Assembly: GCA_963693315.1 (NCBI GenBank)
Contig: OY856186.1
Location: 235,643,135-235,707,134, forward strand
Source: Diogma glabrata
Taxonomy: Eukaryota > Arthropoda > Insecta > Diptera > Cylindrotomidae
Direction: 5' to 3'
DNA: 64,000 bases
The notes beneath the pieces were generated by a model. The model had not been told where the DNA came from, ran no database searches, and was given only the letters and a program-made list of their open reading frames with translations. Below, in pieces: positions 45,391 to 58,168 of this stretch. Position 1 is the stretch's first letter. Every line of letters begins with the position of its first letter. A program made the position numbers and the translations under genes.

Positions 45391-46539
45391 TAAATTAAAC
45401 AACTTCTTAAGTAAATTTTGAGACTTTCTTTATTATTTTGGACTTTTATGATTATTTTTGTCTCTAAACAAAAGACTTTTTTGGGAGTTTGAACTCCCTG
45501 TAAGACCATATGAAATGGAATTTCCAGTCAAGTATCTGAAATAGTGCTGTTTTTGCAGTTGAGGTAGCATCTTTAAAGTATTCCATTATTCCATCGGTTC
45601 TTTTACTCATGTACTCTACTTCGGTACTTCTCTAATCGGTACTCTAATGATATTTAACGCGCGCCCTTTGGATTTGAAGACAAATATTCATAATAATACC
45701 AGAATATGTTGATAAAAGTTCACCGAGACTTTATTGCCCTCCAAAGTCTATCCGTCGCAGTTGCACACAGCCGTCGACAGCGCCCTTACCATAACTAGTG
45801 GCAAAAAAAACCCACCCTCCAGTCTCTCACTGTAATATACACTGGAAACAGTAAATTTGTTTATTTGTTTGTTTGATTGACGTAAAAATCGTGTTGCTAT
45901 TTTAGTAAATTTTTTCCATGCTAGACTTTGAAATCCGCTCACTTGGCTTGAACAAAATATTACGAAAATCGGCAAAAATATTATTGAAATTCTTTTAAAT
46001 AATGATAAATTAAAATATAAAGCCTGTTAATTTTCTATGGAAGTATACATATTTGCAAGTTATTTTGTTACTTTCTAGTATCGATTACCGCGGAATTGCC
46101 CATATATGTTTATCTTTGTTTTTTACGACTGTATTTGTGTAGGTTATTAGTCATAATAGAATAAAACAAACAGCTGTTAATTTTATTCTGTACCGCGAAC
46201 GACGGAACACAATAAAACAATTTATTTGATTATATTATATTGAATGCTGAAATAAATTTTATTTTAATTTAAAAACATTTGATTGCATTTTATAAAAAAA
46301 TCAAAAGCAAACATTTTCGACCTGATTATAATATAAAAAACAGTCAATTCAAACTGAAGCGCATGTCCCTCTCTCGAATATTAAAAACGGCAAAGGCTAC
46401 TATGAATAAATTGAATTAACTTCCAAAAGATTGTTGTTTGGTTTCTCATTAGTATAAAATTTGATGTCTTTCATCAGGCAGGCTTTCATTAGGCATTTCA
46501 TAGGCTTTTCATTTTTATTTTCTTTTCATTTTCATTCAT
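45391..46539. other. no gene seen
   Basis: Unassigned AT-rich DNA. 45680-45850 is less AT-rich (GACTTTATTGCCCTCCAAAG and on) and may be part of a dispersed repeat, but no partner lies in the window. Confidence 0.4.
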
Positions 46540-47490
46540 CACAAAGTGATTTCCAGATAGCAGTTCTGTTGATTGTGTCAAACGCCCGCTCGAAGTCCAC
46601 GAAGAGTAGATACAGTGGCGAATTCCATTCGTTAGATTGTTCGACGATGATACGGATTGTGTTGATATGATCTGTACAGCTTCTGCCTGGTCTAAAGCCA
46701 GCTTGTTAGTTTCTTAATTTCTTGTTAATTGATGGAGATATTCTTTCCAGAATGATCATCGCTAATACTTTCATTGTGGTGTTAAGCAGGGATATACCTC
46801 GCCAATTTTTACATTCTCTTAGATCACCTTTCTTGGGAATTGTTATGGTTAAACCCTCTTTCCATTTGTCCGGTATTTTTCCAGAACTCCATATGTCAGC
46901 TAATAGTGGTGTTAGGATTTCAGCTGTGGTAGCTGCATCTGCTTTGAATACTTCCGCTGGTATGTTGTATGTACCAGCTGCTTTGTTGTTCTTCAGTTTC
47001 TGTATGGCACTTCTAACTTCCCGCTCCGTCGGTGGATGGGTGTTGATAGTTTCGTTATTCGTGCCATCTGCCGGCTGGAAACTTTCCTCGTTGTTTTGGT
47101 TGTTGTCTTCGAAGTATTCTTTCCATCTATTAAGCTGCTGTTCGGTTGTTGTTAGGGTTTCACCAGATTCATTCTTTATTGGTGGGGTACACACGTGTAC
47201 TTGTTTGTGACCTTTCTTACGCATTGATGTAGCGTGCGCATATTTCTATTTGCGGCTGCTGTTTCAGCAGTCTTGAGAATGTCTTCTGTGTATTTTCTGC
47301 GATCATTCCTTGCCATATTTTTCACTTGTTTAGCTGTACTTTCATATTTGCTCTGCGCTTCAGTTGTGTTTTGGTGACATAGTTGCACCTTGAGCTGTCG
47401 ACGTTCTTCAATTTTCTTCCAAGTATCATCGCTAATCCATCGCTGGATAAGGTATACTGGCATACCGTGGGCGAGATATTCCTGCTTCAA
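46540..47490 (-). pseudogene. RTE-type reverse transcriptase fragment
   Basis: From 47490 down: WKKIEERRQLKVQL and DRRKYTEDILKTAETAAANRNM. From 47224: GETLTTTEQQLNRWKEYF, EREVRSAIQKLKNNKAAGTYNIPAEVFK, GDLRECKNWRGISLLNTTMKV. After a frameshift near 46706: QAGFRPGRSCTDHI and LFVDFERAFDTI, which holds the first catalytic aspartate. The fragment stops before the YADD motif and lacks the endonuclease, so it is truncated at both ends. Its sequence differs from the RTE element at 11261-14047 and is a different family. Confidence 0.8.
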
Positions 47491-47589
47491 TGTGCTACAA
47501 TCATATTTCTATATTTTTTCTGATGAAGTTCCCAAGCGGTCACCCGTTTAAGTTGTGATACTTCCTAGTGTTGCTTAACTTCCTTGTAA

Positions 47590-47907
47590 GTGATGTTCTT
47601 GACTTATCCACTTCTCCATCTTGCCCACAAGGTCATGAGTAATTTCAACAAATTGTTGTCCGTGTCAACCGTGGGCAATTACTTAGAAGGTAGACTGTTC
47701 ACTACAAAAGGAGTACACGTTGAACCTGTTACAATGAGTTCTGATGCGAGCAAATCAAAACGAGCTGAATACGTTCAATCCTTGAACCAGTACATACAGC
47801 AAGGGAAACAAGTTGTTTCGATGGATGAAACAAATTTTAATTTGTTTTATCGTCGAACGAGAGGCCGTGCAAGAGTTGAAAAAAAAGCAGTACAACATCT
47901 AGATTAA
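47590..47907 (+). pseudogene. IS630/Tc1-type transposase fragment
   Basis: The 105-codon frame contains VVSMDETNFNLFYRRTRGRARV, with the DETNFN form of the first catalytic aspartate seen in some insect Tc1/IS630-like transposases. It is followed by AVQHL before a stop. The part before (about residues 40-80) may also belong. The later catalytic residues are absent and no ends were found. Confidence 0.6.
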
Positions 47908-48769
47908 GTTTTTTTGACATAACGTATTCTATTTGACAAAAAAAAGTGGTTTTTTTTACCCTAAAAACTTTTGTTTGAATCTAGATTTTTAGCTAGAGCA
48001 AGCATAAAATACAATAAAGAATACAAATACATTTAAAAATCTGCCAAAATTAGTAAACAAACAAAACGCCATTTACTTATTATATTTTTAATAGTGAAAT
48101 AGTTACTTTTTAAATAAAATATTGTTTAAATCGTGTTTTAAATTAAAAATTAATAATAAACTAATTAATTAAATACAATTAATTACAAAAATATTCAATG
48201 ACGGTTCACAAATACAACTACAAAACTGGATCATATTTTTGCATGTTCTTTTTATGAAAAAAAAATCACTTCTTCACTCTGGACAAAAAGAATTTGACAT
48301 TAAAGAATATATCGCCAGAGACAAATAATAATATTATTATTTTTCTGACATCGCCTGGCCATATATGTACCCAAATATTTAAATAATAAAAGATTTATAT
48401 AACCATCGGGTAAGTAAAAATTTATTAAAATTTAATTTTAAGGTTTAAGTTCCAATAAAGTATTTATTTTCAGTTTGTCAGATATATTGTCAGAACCAAC
48501 CAACATTGTCAAAAACATAATAAATAAAAACATAAATATAAGTCCATTTAATTTAATGTAAACATGTAAAATAGTATAATTTTTTTGAAAAAACTAAAAA
48601 ATCTTGAAATTATGTTTGTGTACATTTTATTTTTGTCTATGAGCACTAGATAAATTATTATTTTTATTATATTTCGATTTTTTCCACCAGAGGTTCCGCT
48701 AATAACATTTTAGTTTTAGCACTTCTTCTATTTATTAAAGATTCACTCCAGTGGGTGTCCTGATAAAAT
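47908..48769. other. no gene seen
   Basis: Very AT-rich with nothing supported. Confidence 0.4.
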
Positions 48770-49497
48770 ATCACACGAAAAAATCACACACGAAGGAATA
48801 TCACGTCGAGGGGATATTACTTTTTCTTAGGCCCCAAGAATTTGATAGAGAATCACTCACTGAAGCGAATAAAACCAAAACGAGTTGTATCGGAGCCCCG
48901 GGGTCCAAGATACAGGCCTTTGAAAAAAGCAAAATCCATACAAAATTGCACTGGTTTTGACAAAAAATTTTTATTTTTTACTTATTTTTGCTTTATTTCC
49001 TATGTGCTTATAAGATAAACGATCAAAACTGTCCCTTTTACAAAATTTTCTTAATTTACGATAAAAATAATAAAAAAAAAATCCACTCGCGCCTAAGTTA
49101 AAGTAATCTTGCCCACGTCGAAAATATCACAGCGAAAAAATCACACCATACGAAAATATCACATCACTAAAATATCACATCACGAAAATATCACATCCAA
49201 AAATCACACGCGAGAAAATATCACACCCTAAAATCACACGCGAAAAATTTTTATTTTTTACTTATTTTTGCTTTATTTCCTATGTGCTTATAAGGTAAAT
49301 GTTAACATTTCAAACATAGTTTACATCAGGCAACACAACATCTCAACCGGATGAAATCAACCGATTAGTTTGTCATATAGAATAACACAACACTGATAGT
49401 TCTTTTACAAAAGCATACATGTGAATTCTTGTTTGTTGATAACAATAAAGTATTGTATTTGAATATAAGACTAAACTTTTTATTTACAACATCAAAA

Positions 49498-49511
49498 GGT
49501 TATGTGCCCAG
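49498..49511 (+). promoter_or_regulatory. Copia 2 primer-binding site, half-tRNA type
   Basis: GGTTATGTGCCCAG directly follows the LTR. It matches, with one mismatch, the complement of the anticodon arm of initiator tRNA-Met (CTGGGCCCATAACC). The Drosophila copia element is known to prime from an internal half of this tRNA in the same way. Confidence 0.7.
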
Positions 49512-49652
49512 TCACCTAGAAAATAAAAAAACAAAAATATTAAACCAAAAAGTTTAGTGTCAGAATAAAAATAAAATTAAAATTAAAATAAAACGTGTAT
49601 GTGGTATTATAACCTCAAATTCTGGTCTTAAAACATTTTTTTCAAAAAAAGA

Positions 49653-52600
49653 AAATGGATAGAAAGGAACAAAGTCTAATCAAATTAACTGGATCAAATA
49701 ATTGGACAGTGTGGAAGTTCCAATAATACTAATACTACTTCCAATAATACTCTAATACTAAAAACGAGAAAACTTTGGGAAATCGTTAATAAAAAAGAAA
49801 AACCATCGGATGAAAAACTACTGGCAGCATGTGAAGAGAATGACATGAAAACACAAGAACTCATAGTAACCAGAGTGGAAGAAAAGGTGTTAACACACTT
49901 ATTATCATCCCAGAGCAGTGCTGAAATGTGGTAGAAACTACATGCTGTGTATGAACCGAAATCCAGCGTAAGCGTCCACTTACTACAACAGAAATTCTAC
50001 AACCTAAAATTTGAAGAGCCCATGTCACTGTACATATCAAAGGTTGAAGATCTGGCAAACCAACTCAAAAATATGAAGGAAGAATTATCGGAAAACATGA
50101 TAATCACAAAACTGCTAATACATTTACCAGAAAAATATAAGCATTTTGTATCAGCATGGGAATCAGTTCCGGCAGGAGACCAAAAATTAAAAGAGCTAAT
50201 CGCCAGATTACTTGTGGAAAAAGAACGACAGTTAAATGGTACGGAAAACTCATCAACAGATGTAGCTTTTTTCAATAGAAACACGAACTATAAATTTAAA
50301 AAACAGTATAACAGCCATCAAAAACAAAAAGGTTTGTGTCACTACTGCAAAAAGCCAGGACACTATATCAAAAATTGCAGATATAGGATTGAACGGGAAT
50401 CAAATCAAAAAACCAAAGGTAATTTTGAGAAACCGAATGCATTCATAAGTTTTGCTCTTTACAGTAATCAAAAACTTATGGAAAATGTGTGGTATATGAA
50501 TAGTGGGGCGAGCCACCATATGACATGCAATGAAAAGTGGTTTTCCATGCTTACAGCGACAGATTTAGAAATCACAATTGGTGATGGGAGAAAAATTAGA
50601 GCAGTCAGTAAAGGAAACATTCCTGTACTAGCATATAATGGATCAAGATGGGAAGAAAAGGAAATAGTGGATGTGTTGTTTGTTCCTGAGCTACAAACTA
50701 ATCTGTTTTCGTTAAGAGCTGTCTTAAAAAAGGGTTATAAGATCGATGGGTCGGCTGATATATGCAAAATTGTAGATGGAAATGGAAGTATTCAAGTAAC
50801 AGCAGTTGCAGAAGGCAACATATATAAAATGAATTTTAAGGAAAACAGTTCTGTTGCAATGATTTGTGAAAGTTTATCCTCGTGGCACGAAAGATTGGGT
50901 CATCAGATTTTAATACATTGTAAAAAGACTTTGGATAAATACAACATTCAAGTGAGAGATATGGATTATAATTTTTGTGATTTCTGTAGAAAAGGTAAAA
51001 TGCATAGATCAACGTTCAAAATAAGCAAAAATAATTCAACAGAATTATGCGAGCTTGTACATGTAGATCTAAATGGACCAATGGAAGAACCGAGTATTGG
51101 TGGCAGCAGATATTTTCTAATCTTTAAAGACGATTACTCTCATTTCAGATTTGTTTATTTTATTAAGGATAAAAATGAAGTTCCTGAAAAACTGTGTGAA
51201 TTTATTAAAACTGCAGAAAATGATACGGGCAAAAGTATTAAAGTTATAAGATCGGACAACGGAACCGAAATATGCAATAATAAAATAGAACAAATATTGA
51301 GAAATAAAGGTATCAGACATCAAAAAACCATAGCATACAATCCAGAACAAAACGGAAAAATAGAGAGAGAAATGAGAACAATTGTGGAAAGTGCTAGAAC
51401 AATGCTGTTAGCTGCCAAGTTTGAATAAAATTTATGGGCTGAATGTGTGAATACAGCGACGTATATAATCAATAGAACGGGTACAAGTACAGTTGAGGGA
51501 GTGTCACCATATGAGTTATGGTTTGGTAAAACACCAGATATAAGCTATTTTAAAACAATTGGTACAGATGTTTTCGCCCATGTTCCTGATCAAAAAAGAA
51601 AAAAATGGGATGCTAAAGCACAAGAAGCAATACTAGTTGGTTATATGGAAAATACAAAAGGCTACAGAGTCCTTCTAAAGGAAACACAAAAAAGCATTAT
51701 GGCTATAAATGTTGTTTTTAGACCAGTCGAAAAAACACTGGAACCGTTGCGAGAAAACATTGAAACAGATATAACCAAAGTATTGGAAGATTGGGGTTCG
51801 TTTATGGAAGAAGGCGATGAAAATAGTGATGAATTCAATAAAAGTTTAGAAAACGAAAATGTCGCAAGGGAAATTTGTGAGGTGGAACAAAGAATGAATG
51901 AAGGCATCACAAACGTATACAACTTAGAAACGTCATCAGTAGAAGAGGAGGAACAAGATAATGGACAAAATCAAGAGTCACTAAATACATCCTCAAAACG
52001 AATTTTAAAACCTCCAAGTTATTTAAGAGACTACGAACTGTATGCAGCATATTCTGCGATGTCGAACCAAGATCCAATAACCTATAAAGAAACATACAAA
52101 GATTCGAAATGGAAAAATGCAATTGAGGAGGAACTAGAATCTCATCGTAAAATAGGTACTTGGGAAAAATGTAATTTGCCGTCTGAAAACATAGCAATTG
52201 ATACAAAGTGGGTATTCAAAACCAAAGAAAATGGGCAGAAAAAAGCAAGACTCGTAGCTAAAGGATATCAGGAACAAATTGCTGAAGCAGTTTATGCACC
52301 AGTGGCTCGTATGTCTTCCGTAAGAATAATAGTTTCGCTTGCTTTACAAAATAATTGGGAGATTCGACAGTTAGACGTTCCGACAGCATTTCTTAATGGA
52401 GAAATAAATGGTGAAGTGTACATAAAATTACCAAAAGAGTTAAACATAGAAGAAAATACAGTCTACAAATTGAAAAGATCCTTATATGGGTTAAAAGAAG
52501 CACCGAAGTGTTGGAATGAAACATTTAATACATTTGCTTTAAAGAGGGGTTTCATAAGATGCAAAAGTGATTTCTGCTTATACGTCAGACAGGGATGCTT

Positions 52601-53530
52601 CATGTTGCTTTGGGTAGATGATATATTGTTGACAGGTGAGAATACTATAGAAGTAATCAAGTATTTAAAAGATGAATTCAAAACAAGGGATTTGGGTACT
52701 CTAAATGATTTTATCGGAATTAAATTCGAACAAAGTAATGAAATCATAAAGATGTCACAAACGAAGCAAATTGAAAAAGCATAAAAAGCATCAATCTAGA
52801 AGATTGTAGAGGCGCTAAAACTCCGATGGAAACAAATTTTAGGGTTCCAGAAAACGAAGAAATCATAGATGTGCCATACCGTGAAATAATTGGTAGCTTA
52901 ATATATATTTCAACTGGAAGTAGACCGGGTATAAAATTTGCTGTATCATATCTAAGCAGATTTCTGGATAAGCCAACTCAAACTACCTGGAACGCAGCTA
53001 AACGAGTTCTTCGATATCTAAAGGAAACCAAACACTTGTGTTTGTATTTCAAGAAAGACTTTGATTTGAAAGAAAAAATAGTTGGATACTCTGATTCAGA
53101 TTGGGGTGGTGATCACGTAGATAGAAAAAGTACTTAAGGAGGGGTAGTTTTATACAATGGAAATCCAGTCGTATGGATATCAAAAAAACAAAGTGTTTCG
53201 TTATCTTCTACAGAAGCCGAATATATCGCGGCAGCAACAGTTTGTTCTGAAATTATGTCTGTAAAGGCAGTTTGTAAAGACCTAAACGATGAAAATACTC
53301 CTAAATTGTTAATTGATAACAGAAGCGCTATTTGTATAGCAAGTAACTTTGAAAATAGTAGAAGGAGCAAGCATATCGAGATCAAATATCACTACATTAA
53401 AGATTTGGTACATCAAAAGCTTATATGCTTGGAATATGTTGCCTCGAACGAAAACTTGTCAGATATAATGACAAAACCACTTAATACTGTGAAGTTCAAC
53501 AATTTACGAAGTGGTCTTTGTATTAAGTAA
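49653..53530 (+). pseudogene. Copia 2 Gag-Pol, broken by stops and a frameshift
   Basis: Begins MDRKEQSLIKLTGSNNWTVW at 49655, then a short tandem insertion with stops near 49725. Later stops: TAG in ATGTGGTAG (49932), TAA at 51426 and TAA near 53135. A frameshift lies near 52784-52800. Domains: zinc knuckle CHYCKKPGHYIKNC (50338), protease WYMNSGASHH (50492), integrase HVDLNGP and RSDNGTE, reverse transcriptase QLDVPTAFLNG and LLWVDDILL (52605), RNase H YSDSDWGG, then KHIEIKYHYI (53371). The protease motif reads NSG where family members have DSG, so even this domain is disabled. Confidence 0.92.
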
Positions 53531-53949
53531 AACAATTTACAAAAAAATATATATATTTCAATTTATAAACAAGTTAAAATTGAGAGGGGGTGTTAACATT
53601 TCAAACATAGTTTACATCAGGCAACACAACATCTCAACCGGATGAAATCAACCGATTAGTTTGTCATATAGAATAACACAACACTGATAGTTCTTTTACA
53701 AAAGCATACATGTGAATTCTTGTTTGTTGATAACAATAAAGTATTGTATTTGAATATAAAACTAAACTTTTTATTTACAACATCAAAAGTAAACGATCAA
53801 AACTGTCCCTTTTACAAAATTTTCTTAATTTACGATAAAAATAATAAAAAAAAATCCACTCGCGCCTAAGTTAAAGTAATCTTGCCCACGTCGAAAATAT
53901 CAATAATAATAATAATATCAATAATAATAATATCACATCACGAAAATAT

Positions 53950-54531
53950 TGTAATAAACTTCGTCTAGAATGGGTTAATTTAATAACCAATACATTCTGC
54001 AAAGATGAATGAAAAGTTAACTCCCTTTTTGCATAAATTAATGTAAATTAAATTTGTTATACAAATGTTTACATTAATGAATTAAAAAGAGGTGTGGCCT
54101 ATTCTTGATGTACGATTTCTAGAAACTACAGTGAATACCAGAAGATTCTGCTTATTTGTTTTTGAATATAAATAAGCGAACAAAATATCAGATAATCAGT
54201 TTTAATTTTGCAATTAAAAGTGTTTATAAATATTCGCAAGTATAAGGAATAATCGGTGGTACTTGAGCCTGGGTACTAATAGTAAAAGAATTTGAACTTA
54301 GTGGAATAGTAAATACAGATTTTACGATTCCGAATATTATTGATTCAAATTGTGGAAAAGCGGTGAAGTTTATCGTGCATAAATTGGAGACCCTGGAATT
54401 TATTGTAATTAAAATCGGAAGTTGCTGTAACTGGTTGATAAATAAAGTTTGAGATTTTGCTAACTAAAGATCTGTCTTTTTACTGTCATATTTGCTCAAT
54501 AATCGAAAAGAACCAACGAAGAGTCGTTACA
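53950..54531 (+). mobile_element. solo LTR with ATAT target duplication
   Basis: Starts TGTAATAAAC and ends AGTCGTTACA, 582 bp, flanked by ATAT (53946-53949 and 54532-54535). It interrupts the ATCACA array, which resumes on the far side as in unit 1. It contains AATAAAG (about 54441) and a TATA-like TATAAATAAGC (about 54167). Confidence 0.85.
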
Positions 54532-56599
54532 ATATCACATCCAAAAATCACACGCGAGAAAATATCACACCCTAAAATCACACGCGAAAAAATATCACAT
54601 ACAAAAATCACACGCGAAAAAATATCACATCCGAAAAAATATCATGTAAAAAAAATTTTATTGTAAAAAAACATAATGTCCGTATTATACAATATAAATT
54701 TTTTAAAGAATTCTGAGAGCAATTTTACATATGATTTGACTTAGTAAAGACGTTTTCAACGACTTCACGTCATTACCCTATCAAACAAATTAATCTTATT
54801 TTATTGATTTTGGATCCCAAATTAGTTAATCAATATTCATCTCAAATTTTAGATCGGAAAGATTTATAGTTTACAAGATAGGACGGTAACAAAAAGACAC
54901 GCAGAACCGGTGTATAAAAATAATACTAAAAATGGCCGTGGCCCATTTCTCAAAAATGCCGATGAAATTGAAATTTTGACGTTTCACGCTGAATTCTGAA
55001 ATATAATTTTTTGTTTTGCTTTATTTCCTTCCACAAAAATTAAATTTCGAAAATATAATTATTGGAAAACAAATATTATTTGAATTTCAACACAATCTGT
55101 CAAAATTTACTCAAGTAGAATAGCAGAGTAATGTGATTTTCGATTCGCACGTCAGATCAGAAAAAAATTGATTTTTTTTTGATCTGACAGCAAATTTGTG
55201 TTTAATTGGTACGTCAGATCAAAAAAAATTGGTTTATTGAAGTAAAACTTCTTTAGGCGCGTTATGAGAATTTTGCAACGGAAGTACAAAAAACGAATAT
55301 AATATTCGGCAAATATACGATACAATCCGATTATGACACACATATTTTAAATATTCACTGGTTTTTGGTGCATTATATAGAAATAGTTCATATTTTTCGA
55401 TGCTTAAAAATTTAACAGAAATTCAATTAAAAAAACATAATTTTGAATTAAATTTAATGATTTTCATTCCGAATTTTTGGAGTATTTTCATTTAATTTAA
55501 TATCAGTTTTCAAAATATTATATGTCTGCTCCGTTTTTGTTTACAATGGATGCTTATGTGGAGTTCTTTCAGGTTTTTGATGTACATCAATTTTTAACTT
55601 GTCTGAAAGAACGGACAAACCACATGATTTTCATTATTGTTGTTGGTAACAAAACAAAATATTTTCGATTTAAATTTACATTAAAATAACTGTGTAACAT
55701 AAAATATTTATTCACTTTACGCAGAATTTATGTTTAATTTTATAAAATTCACCTAATAATCACAAAAAACTATCCACAAATAGTAAATTCAAAAAATGGC
55801 GTCACGTTTGTTATTGTTTTTATACGTGTGTATTTCAGTGGCGTAGCGACATACGGGTTTGTTCGGGTTCAAACCCCCCCCATTGAAATTTTAAAATTTC
55901 TGTAATCTATAAGAATTGCTCTAATATTCTAATATTAAGATTTTTCCCTGGTATCTTACGAATGAATTGAACAGTTGCTTTCTTTTCGTTCCTCAGAACC
56001 CCCTCTTTCCTTCTTCCTGTCAGACCTTACACCGAGGGGGGTTTTGGGGGTTGTGACACCCTCCCAAGAATTTTCCCATTCGGCAAATTCGGCATTTTTA
56101 CGAAAAGAATTTTCCAATTCGGCAATTTTACGATTTTATTAAAGTTAAGTTAAGTTTATTAAAGTTATTTAAGCAAACATTTAAATTTTCGCAGCGATTC
56201 CCACTTTTTGCTCAGTATCACTTATTTATTTTCTTTGTCATTCGGCAAATTACGATTTTAAAATCTTTACGGCAACTCGACTTAAAATAGCCGAAGCAGA
56301 AAAATCTGGATGAATGACTAATACATTTTTAAATAAAATCAATAATTTATATAAATAAATTATTGTAATTATAATCAACGGAACAAACTTTTTTGGTATA
56401 TATATATTATAACATGTTTCGAATGTAAACATTAATCGTCAGATTACCAAAATCAGGCGTAGCGACATACGGGTTTATTAGGGTTTAAACCTCCCCATTG
56501 AAATTTTAAAGTTTCTGTCTTCTAGAAGAATTGCTCTAATATTCTAATATTAAGATTTTTTCCCTGGAATCTTACGAATAAATTGAACAGTTGCTTTCT

Positions 56600-57275
56600 T
56601 TTCGTTCCACAGAACCCCACCCTCCACTATGTTGTCATAGTGATAGCACACATACTCACTAGCACACATACTCAAAAAGTTGACTGCCAGCTGCATGCAA
56701 CGATGCGTACTATAAGTAGTACTATCAGAACCACCCTTTAACCTTGGTCCTGTGTTAAGCAATATCGCTCCACCTGCACTCAGACGCTCGCATGCTCTCA
56801 TGCGTGAACATAAAAAGGTAACCAACAACATCACGTTACCCTTGCACGAAGATAACGGTACCACACTCGTTGTCGATTGAAGTCAAGAAAGTCTCCACAT
56901 AAAACTGCCAGCAACTTCTGGCAACTAATTTTAATATCTTGGATATCTGGGACACCTCCTGGCATCATAAATACAACTGGCCTTTCTATTACTAACCCGA
57001 CTTCTACCCAACCTGGGTTCGATCTGCCACGTCATACCTGGACTACACTAAACCGAATAAGAACGAATCATGGACGTTGTGCTGATTCTTTCTACATGTG
57101 GGGCATTTCAGAGTCCCCTGAGTGTGACTGCGACGCTCCACAATAAACCATAAAACACATTGCAACTGTGTGTCCAATTCGACGGTAGAATGACGACATC
57201 TAAGACATCCATTTGACAACTCCCGATGTAGTAGCATGGATAGACTCGCTCGATGTAAACATCTAATATTCAAAT
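56600..57275 (+). pseudogene. LINE C-terminal fragment with CxC...HxxxxC zinc motif
   Basis: From about 56640 in changing frames: SNIAPPALRRSHAL and EHKKVTNNITLPL. Then 56990-57180 reads PTSTQPGFDLPRHTWTTLNR, IRTNHGRCADSFYMWGI, ECDCDAPQQTIKHIATVCP and, after another break, a DVVAWIDSLDV end. The pattern (LPRxxWTTLNRIRTxHGRC, CDCxxxxQTxxHIxxxCP) is the usual C terminus of a Jockey-superfamily polyprotein. The - strand frame 56864-56550 is only a shadow of it. Confidence 0.7.
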
Positions 57276-58168
57276 GTACTGCCCAATGTTCAAATATTTT
57301 ACTTTTTACTTTTTTACTAAAAGACTTTGATTGCGCAAATTGAATGTAAGTTCATTTAATGTGTATCCATGCTTTGTTTTAGGTAGATTTCATAGAAGAG
57401 TCTACTTATTTTAAGTTTAATTTTTAATGTGTCACAAAAAAGCCATACGCTAAATAAAAAAAAAAATAGTGATACAATAATTTGGAAAAAATAACAAATA
57501 TTATGTCAAAGGTAACTTGTTCCACATATTTTTATTTCAAAATTTATGCAAATTTGTAATTTCAATTTAGAATAAACATTTTTTTTAAAATATTTTACTT
57601 GCGGCGAATAAAAAATAGTATATGATGCACGGACATAAGCTATTTTGGACTTAATGTGAATGCAACTCCACATACGACCAAAATCTTTAGCTTTACGTCC
57701 TAGCATCATAATGTACTATTCTGGCATCTTTTATTTATGCCCACTGGTCTACTATTTTGTCTACTATTCTTTCTTTATGAGTACATCTGTAGCCCTATTC
57801 CTGTACATCGTGAAATAGGATTTGAGAAATAAATTACAGCAATTTTTTCATAACTAGTATTCCGTGCCGGAAATAACAAATAACAATTTCGTAGATCGGA
57901 CAATAGATAAGATCGGACAAAACAAAGTGTCCTGGAAGTTGTTCTAAATACAAAACAAAATTAATTGTGTTAGAATAGTTAAAATGATATCTAACGCCTT
58001 GATATTTTAAGGAATTTGATTAATCAGGAAAATCATTTTTCATCCCTTCCTAGACACAGGTTTGAGGCGAATCAATAGGTAAAGTGTCATTCAGTTTCAA
58101 ATAAGTTTAAATTTCAAAATCACTAGCACAAAAATTTCTATTTAAAAATAAAGTAAATTATCATTTTT

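Larger units (their letters stand above)
49300..53788 (+). mobile_element. Copia 2, young but coding-defective
   Basis: LTRs of 198 bp at 49300-49497 and 53591-53788 differ at one base and are flanked by a perfect GTAAA (49295-49299 and 53789-53793). A purine tract GAGAGGGGG precedes the 3' LTR. The tandem unit it entered resumes exactly after the 3' duplication. Confidence 0.95.
48770..54695. repeat. ATCACA-type satellite/TIR, left copy, interrupted by Copia 2 and a solo LTR
   Basis: Words alternating (A)ATATCACA and AAAATCACACG(C)GA fill 48770-48810, 49120-49245, 53895-53949 and 54532-54650. They belong to a 280-bp tandem unit: unit 1 is about 48962-49241, and unit 2 continues from 49242 across the Copia into 53794-53949 and 54536-54650. 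The block ends with TTTTATTGTAAAAAAACATA and ATGTCCGTAT (54657-54690). The same end, inverted, is at 63779-63820. Confidence 0.8.

Noticed and set aside
45748..45975. 75-codon - strand frame
   Set aside because: No motif, no splice context and no repeat partner in the window.
54457..54666. Open frame with KITREKISHPKI repeats
   Set aside because: It is the ATCACA satellite read in one frame, starting inside the solo LTR.
48751..54690. CRISPR-like appearance of the ATCACA arrays
   Set aside because: The units are short, contiguous and variable with no spacers of constant length, and the genome is clearly eukaryotic.
56550..56864. 104-codon - strand frame
   Set aside because: The + strand carries recognisable LINE sequence here, so this is a shadow frame.
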